From Macrocystis pyrifera (taxonomy: Eukaryota; Sar; Phaeophyceae; Laminariales; Laminariaceae): a stretch of DNA of 64,000 bases. The stretch spans positions 11,983,427 to 12,047,426 of the forward strand of contig JASSKH010000010.1 in NCBI GenBank assembly GCA_031763025.1, written 5' to 3'. A program made the translations under genes and the position numbers. The notes beneath the pieces are model-generated. The model was not told the DNA's origin. It worked only from the letters and a program-made list of their open reading frames with translations, and did not search any database. Below are positions 50,401 to 59,500 of this stretch, one piece after another; within the stretch, counting starts at the first letter, position 1; each line of letters begins with the position of its first letter.

Positions 50401-51565
50401 CAAAAGACGCACCACCAGGAGCAGCAGCTGCGGTGGGGGTGGCGGACTGGGTTGTCGCTGACGATCTCGTAGCCGCCACACCCGGGCGGACCCTGGACGG
50501 GTCCCAACCAACCTTTGCTTTTGCCGAGGAAGACACACCCCCAACAGATCGCGCGGCTTCAGGAGATCGGTGGCTCGTCGTAGTAGTTGCCTCTTCACTG
50601 CATGTAGGCAACGTGAAACCGGGGGCTACGACCCCTCCTCCGGATGCGGGGCGCGCAGAGGATGCGGCGGACGTTGCGGCGGCGTTGGCTTGAGGTTGCG
50701 CCTCCGTGGCGTCGGTGTCGCCTCTCCGCTGCGAGGAACAGCGACGTACGCGAGCAGAGGGAAATCGGGGAAGAACAAAGTTACGATGGGGCGCCCATCT
50801 CCCAGTCGGTGGACATCGTTCCCACAGGGGCGCGGAGTAAGCCTGATGCCTACCACTTACCGGTATGTCTCATCTCGCCGATGTTAAAAAATACGGTCGC
50901 ACATATCATCAGTTGAATCGCACCGAGGGAGTGACTGAGGTCTGTCGCAGTCAAGCACAAACGACAACTACTACGTGCAGCGCTGGGTATTTTCATCGCG
51001 CCGCCTTCATCTCCCTAAACTTCCCTGACCCTGTTACGAATGAGGAACCAGCAGCGGTGACACGGCCAACACAGCGCGGGGAGTACGCAACAGCCAACCT
51101 CCCCCCCTTCCCACGCTCCCCGCACCCCTCCTCCATGCGCCCCTCTCTTTCTCTTCAATCTACGTGGAGGCTCACCGATCGAGGCCTGCCGTTGGCACTA
51201 CCTCTTGACCCTTGCTTCACGATGACCGCGGCTCCTGACGCGCCTGTCGATAACGAAAAACCCATGGTGGCTCCCCCCCCCCCCCCCCCGGCCGGGGCAG
51301 CCGGCCCCCCGCAGCCACCGCCGACAGCCCCGCCGGTGCCGAACCCACCGGTTTTCTGGCTGGGCAGTGGAATCGATCCGGGGGATGTTCGGAGAACGGC
51401 TACCTCAGCACCGTCGTCGAGTGGGCGCCAGGGTTCACCTCCTTGTTCCTCTGCGGATTTTTTGTTGTTCAGGCAGCGGGCGAGCGAAGAGGCGGGGACG
51501 AAGAGGAGAATAGCGTGACGGGGGAAGGGTGAGAGGTCGGCGGACGTCAGGCGCTCAGATAGCAT
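28603..51565 (-). CDS. large 16-exon gene, unrecognised coiled-coil/low-complexity protein
   Basis: Sixteen minus-strand exons join with GT-AG borders and matching phases at every junction, giving about 1,470 residues ending at TGA (28603-28605). The first ~710 residues are low-complexity: Ala, Gly, Ser, Thr and Pro with a poly-Ser run, and three GW-D/N motifs ([24 protein letters not shown]). The rest is charged and mostly helical: [63 protein letters not shown], a poly-Gln exon, and a tail with [20 protein letters not shown] and [10 protein letters not shown]. Aromatic-x2-W spacing in the tail resembles that of coiled-coil proteins of the CCDC34 type, but this is only a resemblance. No membrane span was seen. 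The 5' end is uncertain: the first in-frame ATG of the exon is at 51565, but an acceptor at 51451 could instead join an exon I did not find. Introns carry many S-family and MITE copies. Confidence 0.7.
28756..29070. repeat. tandem duplication with GTAGGG-type minisatellite
   Basis: Two units of about 155 bp. Each starts GGTACC(C)TGTCATCGACGAA, continues GGAGGGGTGA(G/A)TGGGTGGATGG and GACGTACGGTA, then GGGTA-rich sequence. The first unit overlaps the start of exon 16. Confidence 0.75.
29425..29782 (+). mobile_element. S-family copy, truncated
   Basis: Begins CATGCATGGCCGTAG, contains GACCCTCGCATC, GTCGGGTTTTCGCCGACC, GGTGAGCTGCATCCTACTAA and GGTGTGGCCACTTCCAGAG, and breaks off near 29735 just before a long G run (29759-29782). 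Confidence 0.8.
30356..30535 (-). CDS. large gene, exon 15
   Basis: Acceptor CGTGTAG; the first G completes a Trp codon; donor GTGAGA leaves AA for the next exon. Encodes 59 full codons including [18 protein letters not shown] and [10 protein letters not shown]. Without splicing it would reach a TGA one codon later, so an alternative short C-terminus is possible. Confidence 0.75.
30575..30650 (+). mobile_element. S-family fragment next to a G run
   Basis: Only about 45 bp of the G-run end remain (CTCGATGTCATGGATGGCCG, then TAGTCGTATG), with G-rich sequence before and after. Confidence 0.6.
31222..31740 (-). mobile_element. S-family copy, full length
   Basis: Starts TATATATAGGTTGGGTTGGC, has TCACTGCGTGAGCTAGGC, TGGAAGTGGCCACACCAG, GATGCAGCTCACGATTC and CGCTTCGCGCTTGG, and ends GAGTACACCCCC with CTCC repeats instead of a pure C run. 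Confidence 0.85.
31845..32113 (-). CDS. large gene, exon 14 (poly-Gln)
   Basis: Acceptor CCTCTCAG, donor TG then GTAAGT. Encodes 89 full codons. It opens with a Gln-rich run (AQQYFQ, then CAG/CAA repeats with Tyr and His), then [20 protein letters not shown], a hydrophobic-helical segment and [14 protein letters not shown]. The CAG tract is the coding counterpart of the CTG tracts elsewhere in the window and may vary in length. Confidence 0.75.
32530..32637. mobile_element. MITE copy 3
   Basis: Best-preserved copy: left end TATTACGGGGGACCATAG, right end CTATGGTCCCCCGTAATA; the arms pair perfectly for 29 bp including AAATAGGACC and GGTCCTATTT. The core contains AAATATATAGGTTTTT. A pure ACT microsatellite starts at its right end. 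Confidence 0.9.
32638..32755. repeat. ACT/TAC trinucleotide microsatellite
   Basis: About 115 bp of nearly pure ACT repeats directly abutting MITE copy 3. Poly-Ser, poly-Val and poly-Leu frames result from it. Confidence 0.9.
33062..33139 (-). CDS. large gene, exon 13
   Basis: Acceptor GTTCAAG, donor GTTG then GTGAGG, 78 nt, phase 0 at both ends. Encodes [26 protein letters not shown]. Confidence 0.75.
33225..33777 (+). mobile_element. S-family copy, full length
   Basis: A G run, then CATGCATGGCCGTAGTCG, GGTGAGCTGCATCCTACGAA, GGTGTGGCCACTTCCAGAG, an A-rich stretch (AAACAAACAAAC), TAGCTCACGTAGTGAG and GACCCAACCTATATATATA. A CGAGG-TA insertion-like word interrupts the AT tract at the far end. 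Confidence 0.85.
33778..33840 (+). mobile_element. S-family fragment abutting the previous copy
   Basis: G run, GTGTACTCGATATGAGAG, ATGTACTCGATCTCATGC and ATGGCCGTAGTCGTATGAC, then unrelated sequence. It sits directly against the far end of a full copy. Confidence 0.7.
35439..35548. mobile_element. MITE copy 4
   Basis: Left end TATTTACGGGGGACCATAG, right end CTATGGTCCCCCGTAATA; the arms include TAAATAGGACC and GGTCCTATTCA. Lies in an intron of the large gene. Confidence 0.88.
36920..37009 (-). CDS. large gene, exon 12
   Basis: Acceptor GCACCCAG, donor ATGGAG then GTGAGA, 90 nt, phase 0. Encodes [20 protein letters not shown] and [10 protein letters not shown]. Confidence 0.7.
37070..37185 (+). 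mobile_element. S-family fragment with long G run
   Basis: A G run of more than 55 bases (37070-37126), then GAGTGTACTCATTG, TTATGCACGGCC and TTAGTCGTATGTCCATAG. Only the G-run end of the element is present. The Gly-rich and Pro-rich frames are artefacts of the G run. Confidence 0.7.
37627..38205 (+). mobile_element. S-family copy, full length
   Basis: A G run (37627-37653), GATGTACTCGATCTCATGC, GACCCTCGCATCCCTGCAAT, GTCGGGTTTTCGCCGACC, GGTGTGGCCACTTCCAGAG, a ten-A tract, TAGCTCACGTAGTGAG, CCAACCCAACCCATATATAA and a TA tract, then another G run that starts the next fragment. Confidence 0.88.
38206..38337 (+). mobile_element. S-family fragment
   Basis: Starts AGGTACTCGATAAGCGAG, continues CTCATGCTTGGCCGTAG and GACCCTCGCATCCCTCCAAT, and stops after CACCGACCAGGCAGAC. 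Tandem to the full copy before it. Confidence 0.75.
38338..38420 (+). mobile_element. S-family fragment
   Basis: T run and G run, GTACTCATTATCGTGCATGG, CCGTAGGCATACGACCATAG, then another G run. Confidence 0.65.
38478..38546 (-). CDS. large gene, exon 11
   Basis: Acceptor GTATGCAG, donor GGAAG then GTGTGG, 69 nt, phase 0. Encodes [23 protein letters not shown]. The donor is weaker than most; reading through would reach TGA after seven codons. Confidence 0.65.
39089..39198. mobile_element. MITE copy 5
   Basis: Left end TATTACGGGGGGTCCATAG, right end CTGTGGTCCCCCGTGATA. Core ATTTATTTCGC, with ATATTTGGTCC near the right arm. Confidence 0.85.
39292..39398. mobile_element. MITE copy 6
   Basis: Left end ATACGGAGGACCATAG, right end CTATGGTCCCCCGTAATA. 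It lies 93 bp from copy 5, in the same intron of the large gene. Confidence 0.82.
39420..39745. repeat. AAC array and CCAACA/CCAGCA hexamer minisatellite
   Basis: AACAAC repeats (about 39425-39475) are followed by a hexamer array from about 39583 to 39742 in which CCAACA units are interspersed with CCAGCA. Poly-Val/Leu and Gly-Val frames on the reverse strand derive from it. The units do not match the TTTAGGG telomere type. Confidence 0.85.
39801..39959 (-). CDS. large gene, exon 10
   Basis: Acceptor TCGCCAG, donor AAGAAG then GTGATT, 159 nt, phase 0. Encodes [26 protein letters not shown], a Gly-rich stretch and [25 protein letters not shown] word starts at intron base 6. Confidence 0.7.
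40050..40170 (+). mobile_element. S-family copy, truncated
   Basis: GTCATGCATGGCCGTAGTCG, GACCCTCGCATTTCCACGAT, GCACGTCGGGTTTTTACC, GACATTGCTA, then unrelated sequence. Confidence 0.75.
40930..41017 (-). mobile_element. S-family fragment with C tail
   Basis: ATATGGTCGTACGGCTACGG, CCATGCGTGATAATGAGTAA, then a C run. Only the tail end remains. Confidence 0.7.
41107..41362 (-). mobile_element. S-family copy, truncated
   Basis: GAGCTGTCATCCATGTGCAA, GGCGACTCGC, CGCTTCGCGCTTGG, GGCATAGGGATGCGAGAG, CCATGCATGAGATCGAGTAC, then C-rich tail. Lacks the TATATA/GGTTGGG end. Confidence 0.78.
41450..41581 (-). CDS. large gene, exon 9
   Basis: Acceptor CCCACATCAG behind a good pyrimidine tract, donor CAAGAG then GTGAGC, 132 nt, phase 0. 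Encodes [44 protein letters not shown]. Confidence 0.75.
43108..43203 (-). CDS. large gene, exon 8
   Basis: Acceptor TGCACACAG, donor GCAAG then GTGATG, 96 nt, phase 0. Encodes [32 protein letters not shown]. Confidence 0.7.
43655..43885 (+). mobile_element. S-family copy, truncated
   Basis: G run, GGCATGCATGGCCGTAGTCG, AATGCCGGGACGGGGCATG, GTCGGGTTTTCACCGACC, GCGCCGTGAGGTGC, GGCTGCATCCTACAAAGG, then diverges after ACATGTGGGTGACA. Confidence 0.78.
44139..44232 (-). CDS. large gene, exon 7
   Basis: Acceptor TCGCGAAG; one G completes an Arg codon; donor CCCGAG then GTAAAA. Encodes [31 protein letters not shown]. The acceptor has little pyrimidine sequence before it. Confidence 0.65.
44331..44408. 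repeat. 78-bp uninterrupted G tract
   Basis: Pure G homopolymer in the intron between exons 6 and 7 of the large gene. No S-family sequence adjoins it. Strong G-quadruplex potential; its length may not be assembled accurately. Confidence 0.85.
44786..45072 (-). CDS. large gene, exon 6
   Basis: Acceptor CCGCCAG, donor AAGCG then GTGAGG, 95 full codons. Encodes [38 protein letters not shown], an acidic/Gly insert ([15 protein letters not shown]), [20 protein letters not shown]. The upstream frame is open through a GGT-rich tract, so a longer exon is possible, but this acceptor restores phase 0 with exon 5. Confidence 0.68.
46136..46282 (-). CDS. large gene, exon 5
   Basis: Acceptor TCACGCACAG, donor ACTAGG then GTGAGA, 147 nt, phase 0. 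Encodes [49 protein letters not shown]. Confidence 0.75.
47127..47645 (-). CDS. large gene, exon 4
   Basis: Acceptor TTTCGAAAG, donor CTTTCG then GTGAGA, 173 codons, phase 0. Begins [20 protein letters not shown], then an Ala/Pro/Thr stretch, [20 protein letters not shown], a highly basic/acidic middle ([20 protein letters not shown]) and ends [16 protein letters not shown]. Confidence 0.72.
48381..48490. mobile_element. MITE copy 7, diverged
   Basis: ATTACGGTAAAACCCC at the left and GTTCCCCCGCAATA at the right, with AATATTTGGTC before the right arm and ACACAAAAACCT in the core as in other copies. Arms are heavily mutated. Confidence 0.6.
48573..48636 (-). CDS. large gene, exon 3
   Basis: Acceptor AAATGCAAG, donor CTCAAG then GTGCGT; the first A completes a codon from exon 2. 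Encodes [21 protein letters not shown]: a short hydrophobic helix. Confidence 0.68.
49050..50728 (-). CDS. large gene, exon 2 (long, low complexity)
   Basis: 1,679 nt, open throughout: 559 codons plus two bases. Acceptor CCTCGCAG; donor AGAAA then GTGGTT, which is weak but gives the phase needed by exon 3. It holds [10 protein letters not shown], a poly-Ser run with Ser/Cys/Phe, a basic patch ([11 protein letters not shown]), [20 protein letters not shown] and [10 protein letters not shown], between Ala/Thr/Gly-rich linkers; it ends [17 protein letters not shown] content and codon bias follow low-complexity composition, so function is not inferable. The complementary strand also has a long open frame here (49650-50693), which I regard as the shadow. 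Confidence 0.65.
51176..51565 (-). CDS. large gene, first identified exon
   Basis: Donor CGATCG then GTGAGC, phase 0, matching exon 2. The supported part is [38 protein letters not shown] and a Gly/Pro/Ala stretch. The frame is open to an ATG at 51565 ([17 protein letters not shown]). Alternatively the exon starts at 51450 after CCGCAG, with an upstream exon that I did not find. Confidence 0.55.
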
Positions 51566-53512
<1,947 letters not shown>

Positions 53513-56500
53513 TCACATTTCTATTTGCTTGTTTATCGTGTGCGGACGGTCGGTACGCAGCAGATATTCAGCCATTAGTACGCGGTTTGCTTTCTTACTT
53601 GTCTCGTCGATAAGCCGCCAGTTCTTGCCCGTCTTCGCCTCGTCGTTGAAATCGTACACGCCAAACCACAGGTTGGGGGTGGTCAGGTTAGCAGCTCGCA
53701 GGTGCTGCCCGAGGGGAGAGTGAATCACGTAGCGTGGCGGACAGATCGTAAAGGTAAGGGTTACAACTGGCGGAATCGGGGGCGGGAGGGGGGGGCGTCG
53801 AGTCAAGAAGAGTTTTTTTGCAAGGGGAAAAACGGTGCCCGTCGCTCCGAAGCGCCGTCGAATAGAGCTACAAAGTTATCAAGAAGACCACGGCGATGAT
53901 TGCAATAGGGTGTTCAGCCGGGGTGATGGGGACAAAACACAGCAAGGTCTCTAACCTCGCCGTGGCTTACGGCCCCACCATGTGTTGTTGTTTTACGCGC
54001 TTGACGTGTACTGTTACGTGAGCACGGGTAGAATCTGTGCTACTCCGGGCTCGCCACAAGAGAGTGGGGTAGCGCGGGCATGATACGTGCGTGAGTGACG
54101 GCAGTCCCCCCGCAGAGAGCCGCGTTCACCCGTTGCCTAGCGACGCCGGTAGCGGTAACAGGCGGACGGATTGCGAGGGAAGGGGCTTTACCGCCGGCGC
54201 CCGCACTGCCCTGCATGTGACACCCCTTCGCTGAGAACGACAAGAAGAAACCAACACACGTACACAACACATACCCGAAACACACACGGCAGGAGACAAG
54301 CGGCCGGGTACAAGGCTGTAAGGTCAACGCATACATGCTTCCAAAAGGCGTCTGCACGAAGAGAGCAAATAACCGAGAGGGGGAAGAGGGGGGCGTAGAA
54401 GTGCGAAGTGTTGGCACCGCCGCTTGTGGCTGTGCGCCTCCAGACCGCGGAAGCCACCGTTTGAAGACCCTGTTGTTACTTGATACCGTACCGGACGGGC
54501 ATAAAACGGGGCACTTTTACCTCATTTTAAATTTCCTTGGGCGGACGAGAAAGGTTTTGAGCTCATTGTGCCACGTCCGACGACGATGCAGCACGCGGCG
54601 GAATTGAAGAAAGAGAGGAAGAAAGGAAGGGAGGCTGGGAGGTCGCCTCCATCGGGAAGAAATAGAGTGCCTCCTCCACAAATACCGCGAGGGGTGAGAA
54701 AACAACAACAACAACAACAACAGCAACAGCAACAACCAAAGCAAAACGGAAGCACCACCAAAAACTAGCATGTGACCGGACCGTACAGAACGAAGACTTC
54801 CCTACCCCCCCCCGACACTTTGCTCCGTCTCGAATGGGATGCGTGGTCAATGGTCAAATGACTGAGGCACATTGAGTACGCGCCCCCCCCCCCCCCCCCC
54901 CCAACACACACACTTCGAGCTGCGATCTGCCAAGCGGACGGCAAAGCAACTACGACTGCAAGCGGAAGACGTATGCCGCACCGCGCCACTACCGAAAAAA
55001 AAAAACTGTCCAGAAAGTCTTGTGGTGGGATCAAGAGCCCCCTTTCCCCCGAACAGACTCAACAGTCTTCCCAAAAACATTGCGCCACTGCGATGACAGC
55101 GGAACCCGCCGCATGCCGCTATCGTTTTCAAGGTTGACGTTCGCTGCTAATCGGCGTCCTCAAGCATGAAACTGGTGGAACTGGTGGTTAGGCCTGCGCA
55201 CATGATCGAAATCGGGAGGGTGCATCGTCAAGAGGCCACCAAGGATGACAAAAAAAAAACGAGATCAATTGAAATCCCGCTAAAAAAGCCCATCCACGTT
55301 CGAATCCGCCCTTTTGTTTTACTAAAATCCACGACGTATCCCAGTGCGGTGCCTTAAACGTGTCAACCCCCTTCCACAACTGAACCGATATTTTCGGGGA
55401 CAATAGCTGCTTGGAATTAATATAAGAGTGGGATCAGTTTTGCCGCACTAAAATGGCTATAAACCCTTGTACCACTGGAAACATTATCCCATAAGAATTC
55501 GAAGTATTTCGTCCAAACCAAACCTAAATGGTCTTCTGCAGTTCCAAAGCGATGAAAGGGGATAATAATGCGAGAAAAGCCCCCCGAACCAACTGAAACT
55601 CACCTCAGCGTGCTCGCTGTAAGCCCCGTTGAACTGCCCGAAGGAGAGCCTCGTGGAAGTCTCGATGATGGGCTCGGTCTTGCAATACAGCCGGAACTCG
55701 CAGTCCGTGCAGTCGCGCGTCCTCAGCTGCTTGCACGCCACCGTGAACACGCACCCCACGCAGTTGCGCACGAAGACGGAGTCCACGCAGGCGGCGATGA
55801 ACACTCTGATAAAAATACCGCAGGCCGGGGGCGGGGGGGGGGCGTACTCATTTGTTGCTTGCCTTAGACATTTGACCATCGATCACGGATCCCTTTCGAG
55901 ACGGGGCATGCGGGGGGAGGGGGGGGGGGGGGGGGGCAAGAATGCGTCGACCATACGAGGTCAGGGATGGGGGGTTTTTAGAGTGGGAGGAAGTCGGGGT
56001 AAAGTCAAGAGTTTCAGGCGTATATTCGGAGGAGGTCGGGGGTACAAGCAAGAGTTTCAGGCGCATTCATTTTCATAGCTGACACGGTCGAATGTGTCTG
56101 AAAGGATTGGACGAAGCTGTTTTCGACAGAAAACCCAAGAAAAACTTCGTTCGCGTGCCCTTCGATACGTACGTGGTAGAGCGCATCGCAGACAGATCAA
56201 AGGCGTTGGGGTGGGGACGGATTCGTTTTACTTGTCCCCCCCACACAGCAGCGGGGGAGGTGAGCCTCGCCACACAGTAGTGGGGGAGGTGAGGGGGGGG
56301 GTAGAGGATAAAACTTCGGCTCCGGGTGTGCATCGGTTGGGGGCGCACGTTCAAGTCTGCGAGCAGAAGATTTGGGTTCCGAAAGGAGTAATGTGTTCTT
56401 AGATTGGGGTTTCCCGAAGAGGGGTTCGAGGGGATGGGGAAGGCACGAAATTATGAGAGGAGGGGGGGGGGGGTGTACTCATTATCATGCATGGCCGTAG

Positions 56501-59500
56501 TCGTATGACCATAGATTCTCGCATCCCTACAATGCCGGGACGGAGCATGTCGGGTTTTCACCGACCAGGCAGACATTGCTTGCACCAAGCACGGAGCGCC
56601 GTGAGGTGTCGGGCCAGTCGCATGAAGGGTGAGCTGCATCCTACTAAGAACCGCTTTAGAGGCGAGTTTTCTTGCGTATGAATGACAGCATCATTAAACT
56701 GATATAATTTCTGGTGTGGCCACTTCCAGAGACAGCAATGAGTTTACTATGTAACTGCCTCGTGAGTGCCTCACCATATACACACTACGTGATATGATTA
56801 CCCCCCTTGTGTAGAGCAAAAGCTTTCCGCGCACAAAATGATCTAACTTGACCGCCAGCCGGTAACCGCCAAAAAAATCAAAACGGTACCCTGGCTGTCT
56901 AGCTCACGCAGTGAGAGGCGTGTTTTACAGCATCCTCACCAACCGACGCCAACCCAACCTATAAATACCAGGTATATAGTGGGGGGGGGGGGGGGGGGCG
57001 GGGGGGCGAAATGCATGCCTCCTTAGGTTCGGTGCTACTGCTGTATGTGCAGCGCTTCATTATGATACCGTAAAAGATGAACGAAAAAATATGAAAATAG
57101 TCAGTTTTTTTTCTTCTCTATCCCATCGAAGGCTCTTCTAAATATTGTAGTTGCCATACTTCTCCAGCTCCCTTCCTTTCGCAACTCAGATCCGGGGTCA
57201 CCTAGCGGGCACCCCCCCCCCTCTCCGTCCTTCATTTTGATGGTGGCAAAAGTTCAGCATTTTCTCACCTCGTCGACTCGCGTCGAAACGTGCATACACC
57301 CGCTATTTGATACCGGCCGGCGCTTTCTGCCAACTAATCATTTTTTTACGCGAGAAATATCCTGCCTGGCAGGATTCGAACTCACGAACTTGGCCGAGGT
57401 TTAACTACTAGATTCCCCGGAGCGTCGGCTGCAAGGGTGATAAAGTGTTCAATATCAAATATCGATCGATTGCCGAGCTCAGGGTAATCTTTGTACAAAT
57501 GCACTCTCCATCCCTCTGAACGACGGCATGTTTTTTTTGGGGGGGGAGAATATCAGTAGGATTACCCTCCGGCAATAGTAGTACCTGGTACTGTATAGTA
57601 GCACCTCGGTAGGTGGTTGACTGTTTATTTGCATTACGTGTACGTAGACAATCAGTAGTGCAACTATCCAAGCGTTGTGAATGATACCGGAATCTACAGC
57701 AGCAGAGCCCTGGCCTGAGAGGGAAGACTCGGCCGGAGCAGCGCTCACTACGGAATCTGCGAATATTCCAAGCGTAGTGAAGGATACGGGTAAGGGCTAC
57801 AGCAGCACGGTAAGGGAGGGCTACAGCAGTAATAGTAATAGTAACATACTGGTACCAGGTAATGAATAGTCAACGTATGGACATCACGGCGGTGGCAGCA
57901 GCAGTATTTTTACGGCAGTTATTTGATAATATCAATACTAACTGGTAACACCAGTACGTACGTACTAACATTGATCTAGTACAAGTGGATGAAAATATAT
58001 CGTCCGTTGGTGACTTTTTCAGTGTAGTGTTCATTCGTACACCGAATATCTCACCCCGAATCGATGCTCTGGTCGACAGATGGAGATACAGCAGCAGCGA
58101 CAGAATGTTGTGATGCAATGCGAGTTCGACCAAATCACACGAAATAACAGGCACTATTACGGGGGGGCATAGTAAATAGGACCTACGGTACACACAACAA
58201 CCTATATATTTACCTGTTTTTCTTAACAATATTTGGTCTTATTTACTATTATCCCCCGTAATATTACGGGGGACCACAATAGTAGCAGTAGTAGTAAATA
58301 GGACCAGATACTGTTAGTAAAATAGCGAAATATATACCTGGTAGGTTTTTTGTGTACCATGGGTACTACAGCAGTATGTACTATGGTATGGCCCCCCGTA
58401 ATATTAATATTATAATAGCAATAAAGCACAACGAATCACAAGTAAATCACAAGTAAATCACAAGTAAATCACAGCAGTAAACAGCAAGCAAACAACAAAC
58501 AAGACAACTGGCTTTATTGCTTGAACGGACGGCGAGCGGAAGATTGTTATTCGGAGACTCACTCCACCGCAATCTTAATCTTTCAATCAATCCTCATCGT
58601 TCCTCGTCCCTGGGGATTTTCTTGCTTGTGAAGCGTACCACTCTGTACCGAAACATACGTAACATTTTGATTTAATATTAATATAAAATAATTCCTTATA
58701 ATTTGGGACAGATTGATACGTGCGGATCCGGTGGTGGTTGTACTTACGCTCAGCGTGGGGCGAGCGGGGAAATAACACAACAATAACTGACTTCAGGCGA
58801 CTGATCGATGTTTAACCAGATTGATTGATTTAGTTGTTCATTCGTTTTTTTTTAATGATATGTGTGTACAGATCGTTCTCTATTTATTGGCTTTTCCGAG
58901 ACGTTCGTTTGCTGCATCGAAACGGCGGAAGGGATGGCGACCGAGCGGAGCGGTCGGAGAAGCCAGCGCGCGAGCATCGCTGCTACTACTGCTGTTGGTA
59001 CGACCCCGGTACACCTATTACGGCAGGCAATACCCCTCTTTTTCACTGTTGTGGTCACCGTGAACGTGTGTGTGTACAGCAGTATTATTAATACCTGGTA
59101 GTATTGTAGAGACCCGCAAACGAACACCATATGAGATCGTCGGTACGTAACCACATACCACTCTGACCCAAAATATAATGATATTTTGTATTGAATAATT
59201 GTATTCTATAGGTCCCTATATTTCGGGTCAGAGTGGTACCAAGGTACCAGGTACCCGGTAGTCGATACATATCATCAGTAGTATGCTCGTATCGCCCTCG
59301 CGTCCTGGCCACACTCTGGATGTTGATTTGCATGGTTGATCGGATGTTTGGCTGTTGATTGGTTCACTATTAATACGACAACGGCCAACGACCTCTGCTA
59401 ATGTGTGCAATCAAAAGATGCAAAAATGTCTGGACAACAGCAGCTTGATAACAGCAGTAGCAATATTAATATCAATATTAATGGTAGCATCTCAGGAGAA

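Noticed and set aside
49650..50693. 347-residue plus-strand open frame
   Set aside because: It is the complement of the long exon of the minus-strand gene. The minus-strand reading has compatible splice borders on both sides.
57361..57430. tRNA-like sequence on the minus strand (GAGTTCGAATCCTGCC with an upstream TCTAGTAGTTAAAC)
   Set aside because: The T-stem has a mismatch and a wobble-only core, and no acceptor stem pairs. At most it is a decayed tRNA-derived fragment.
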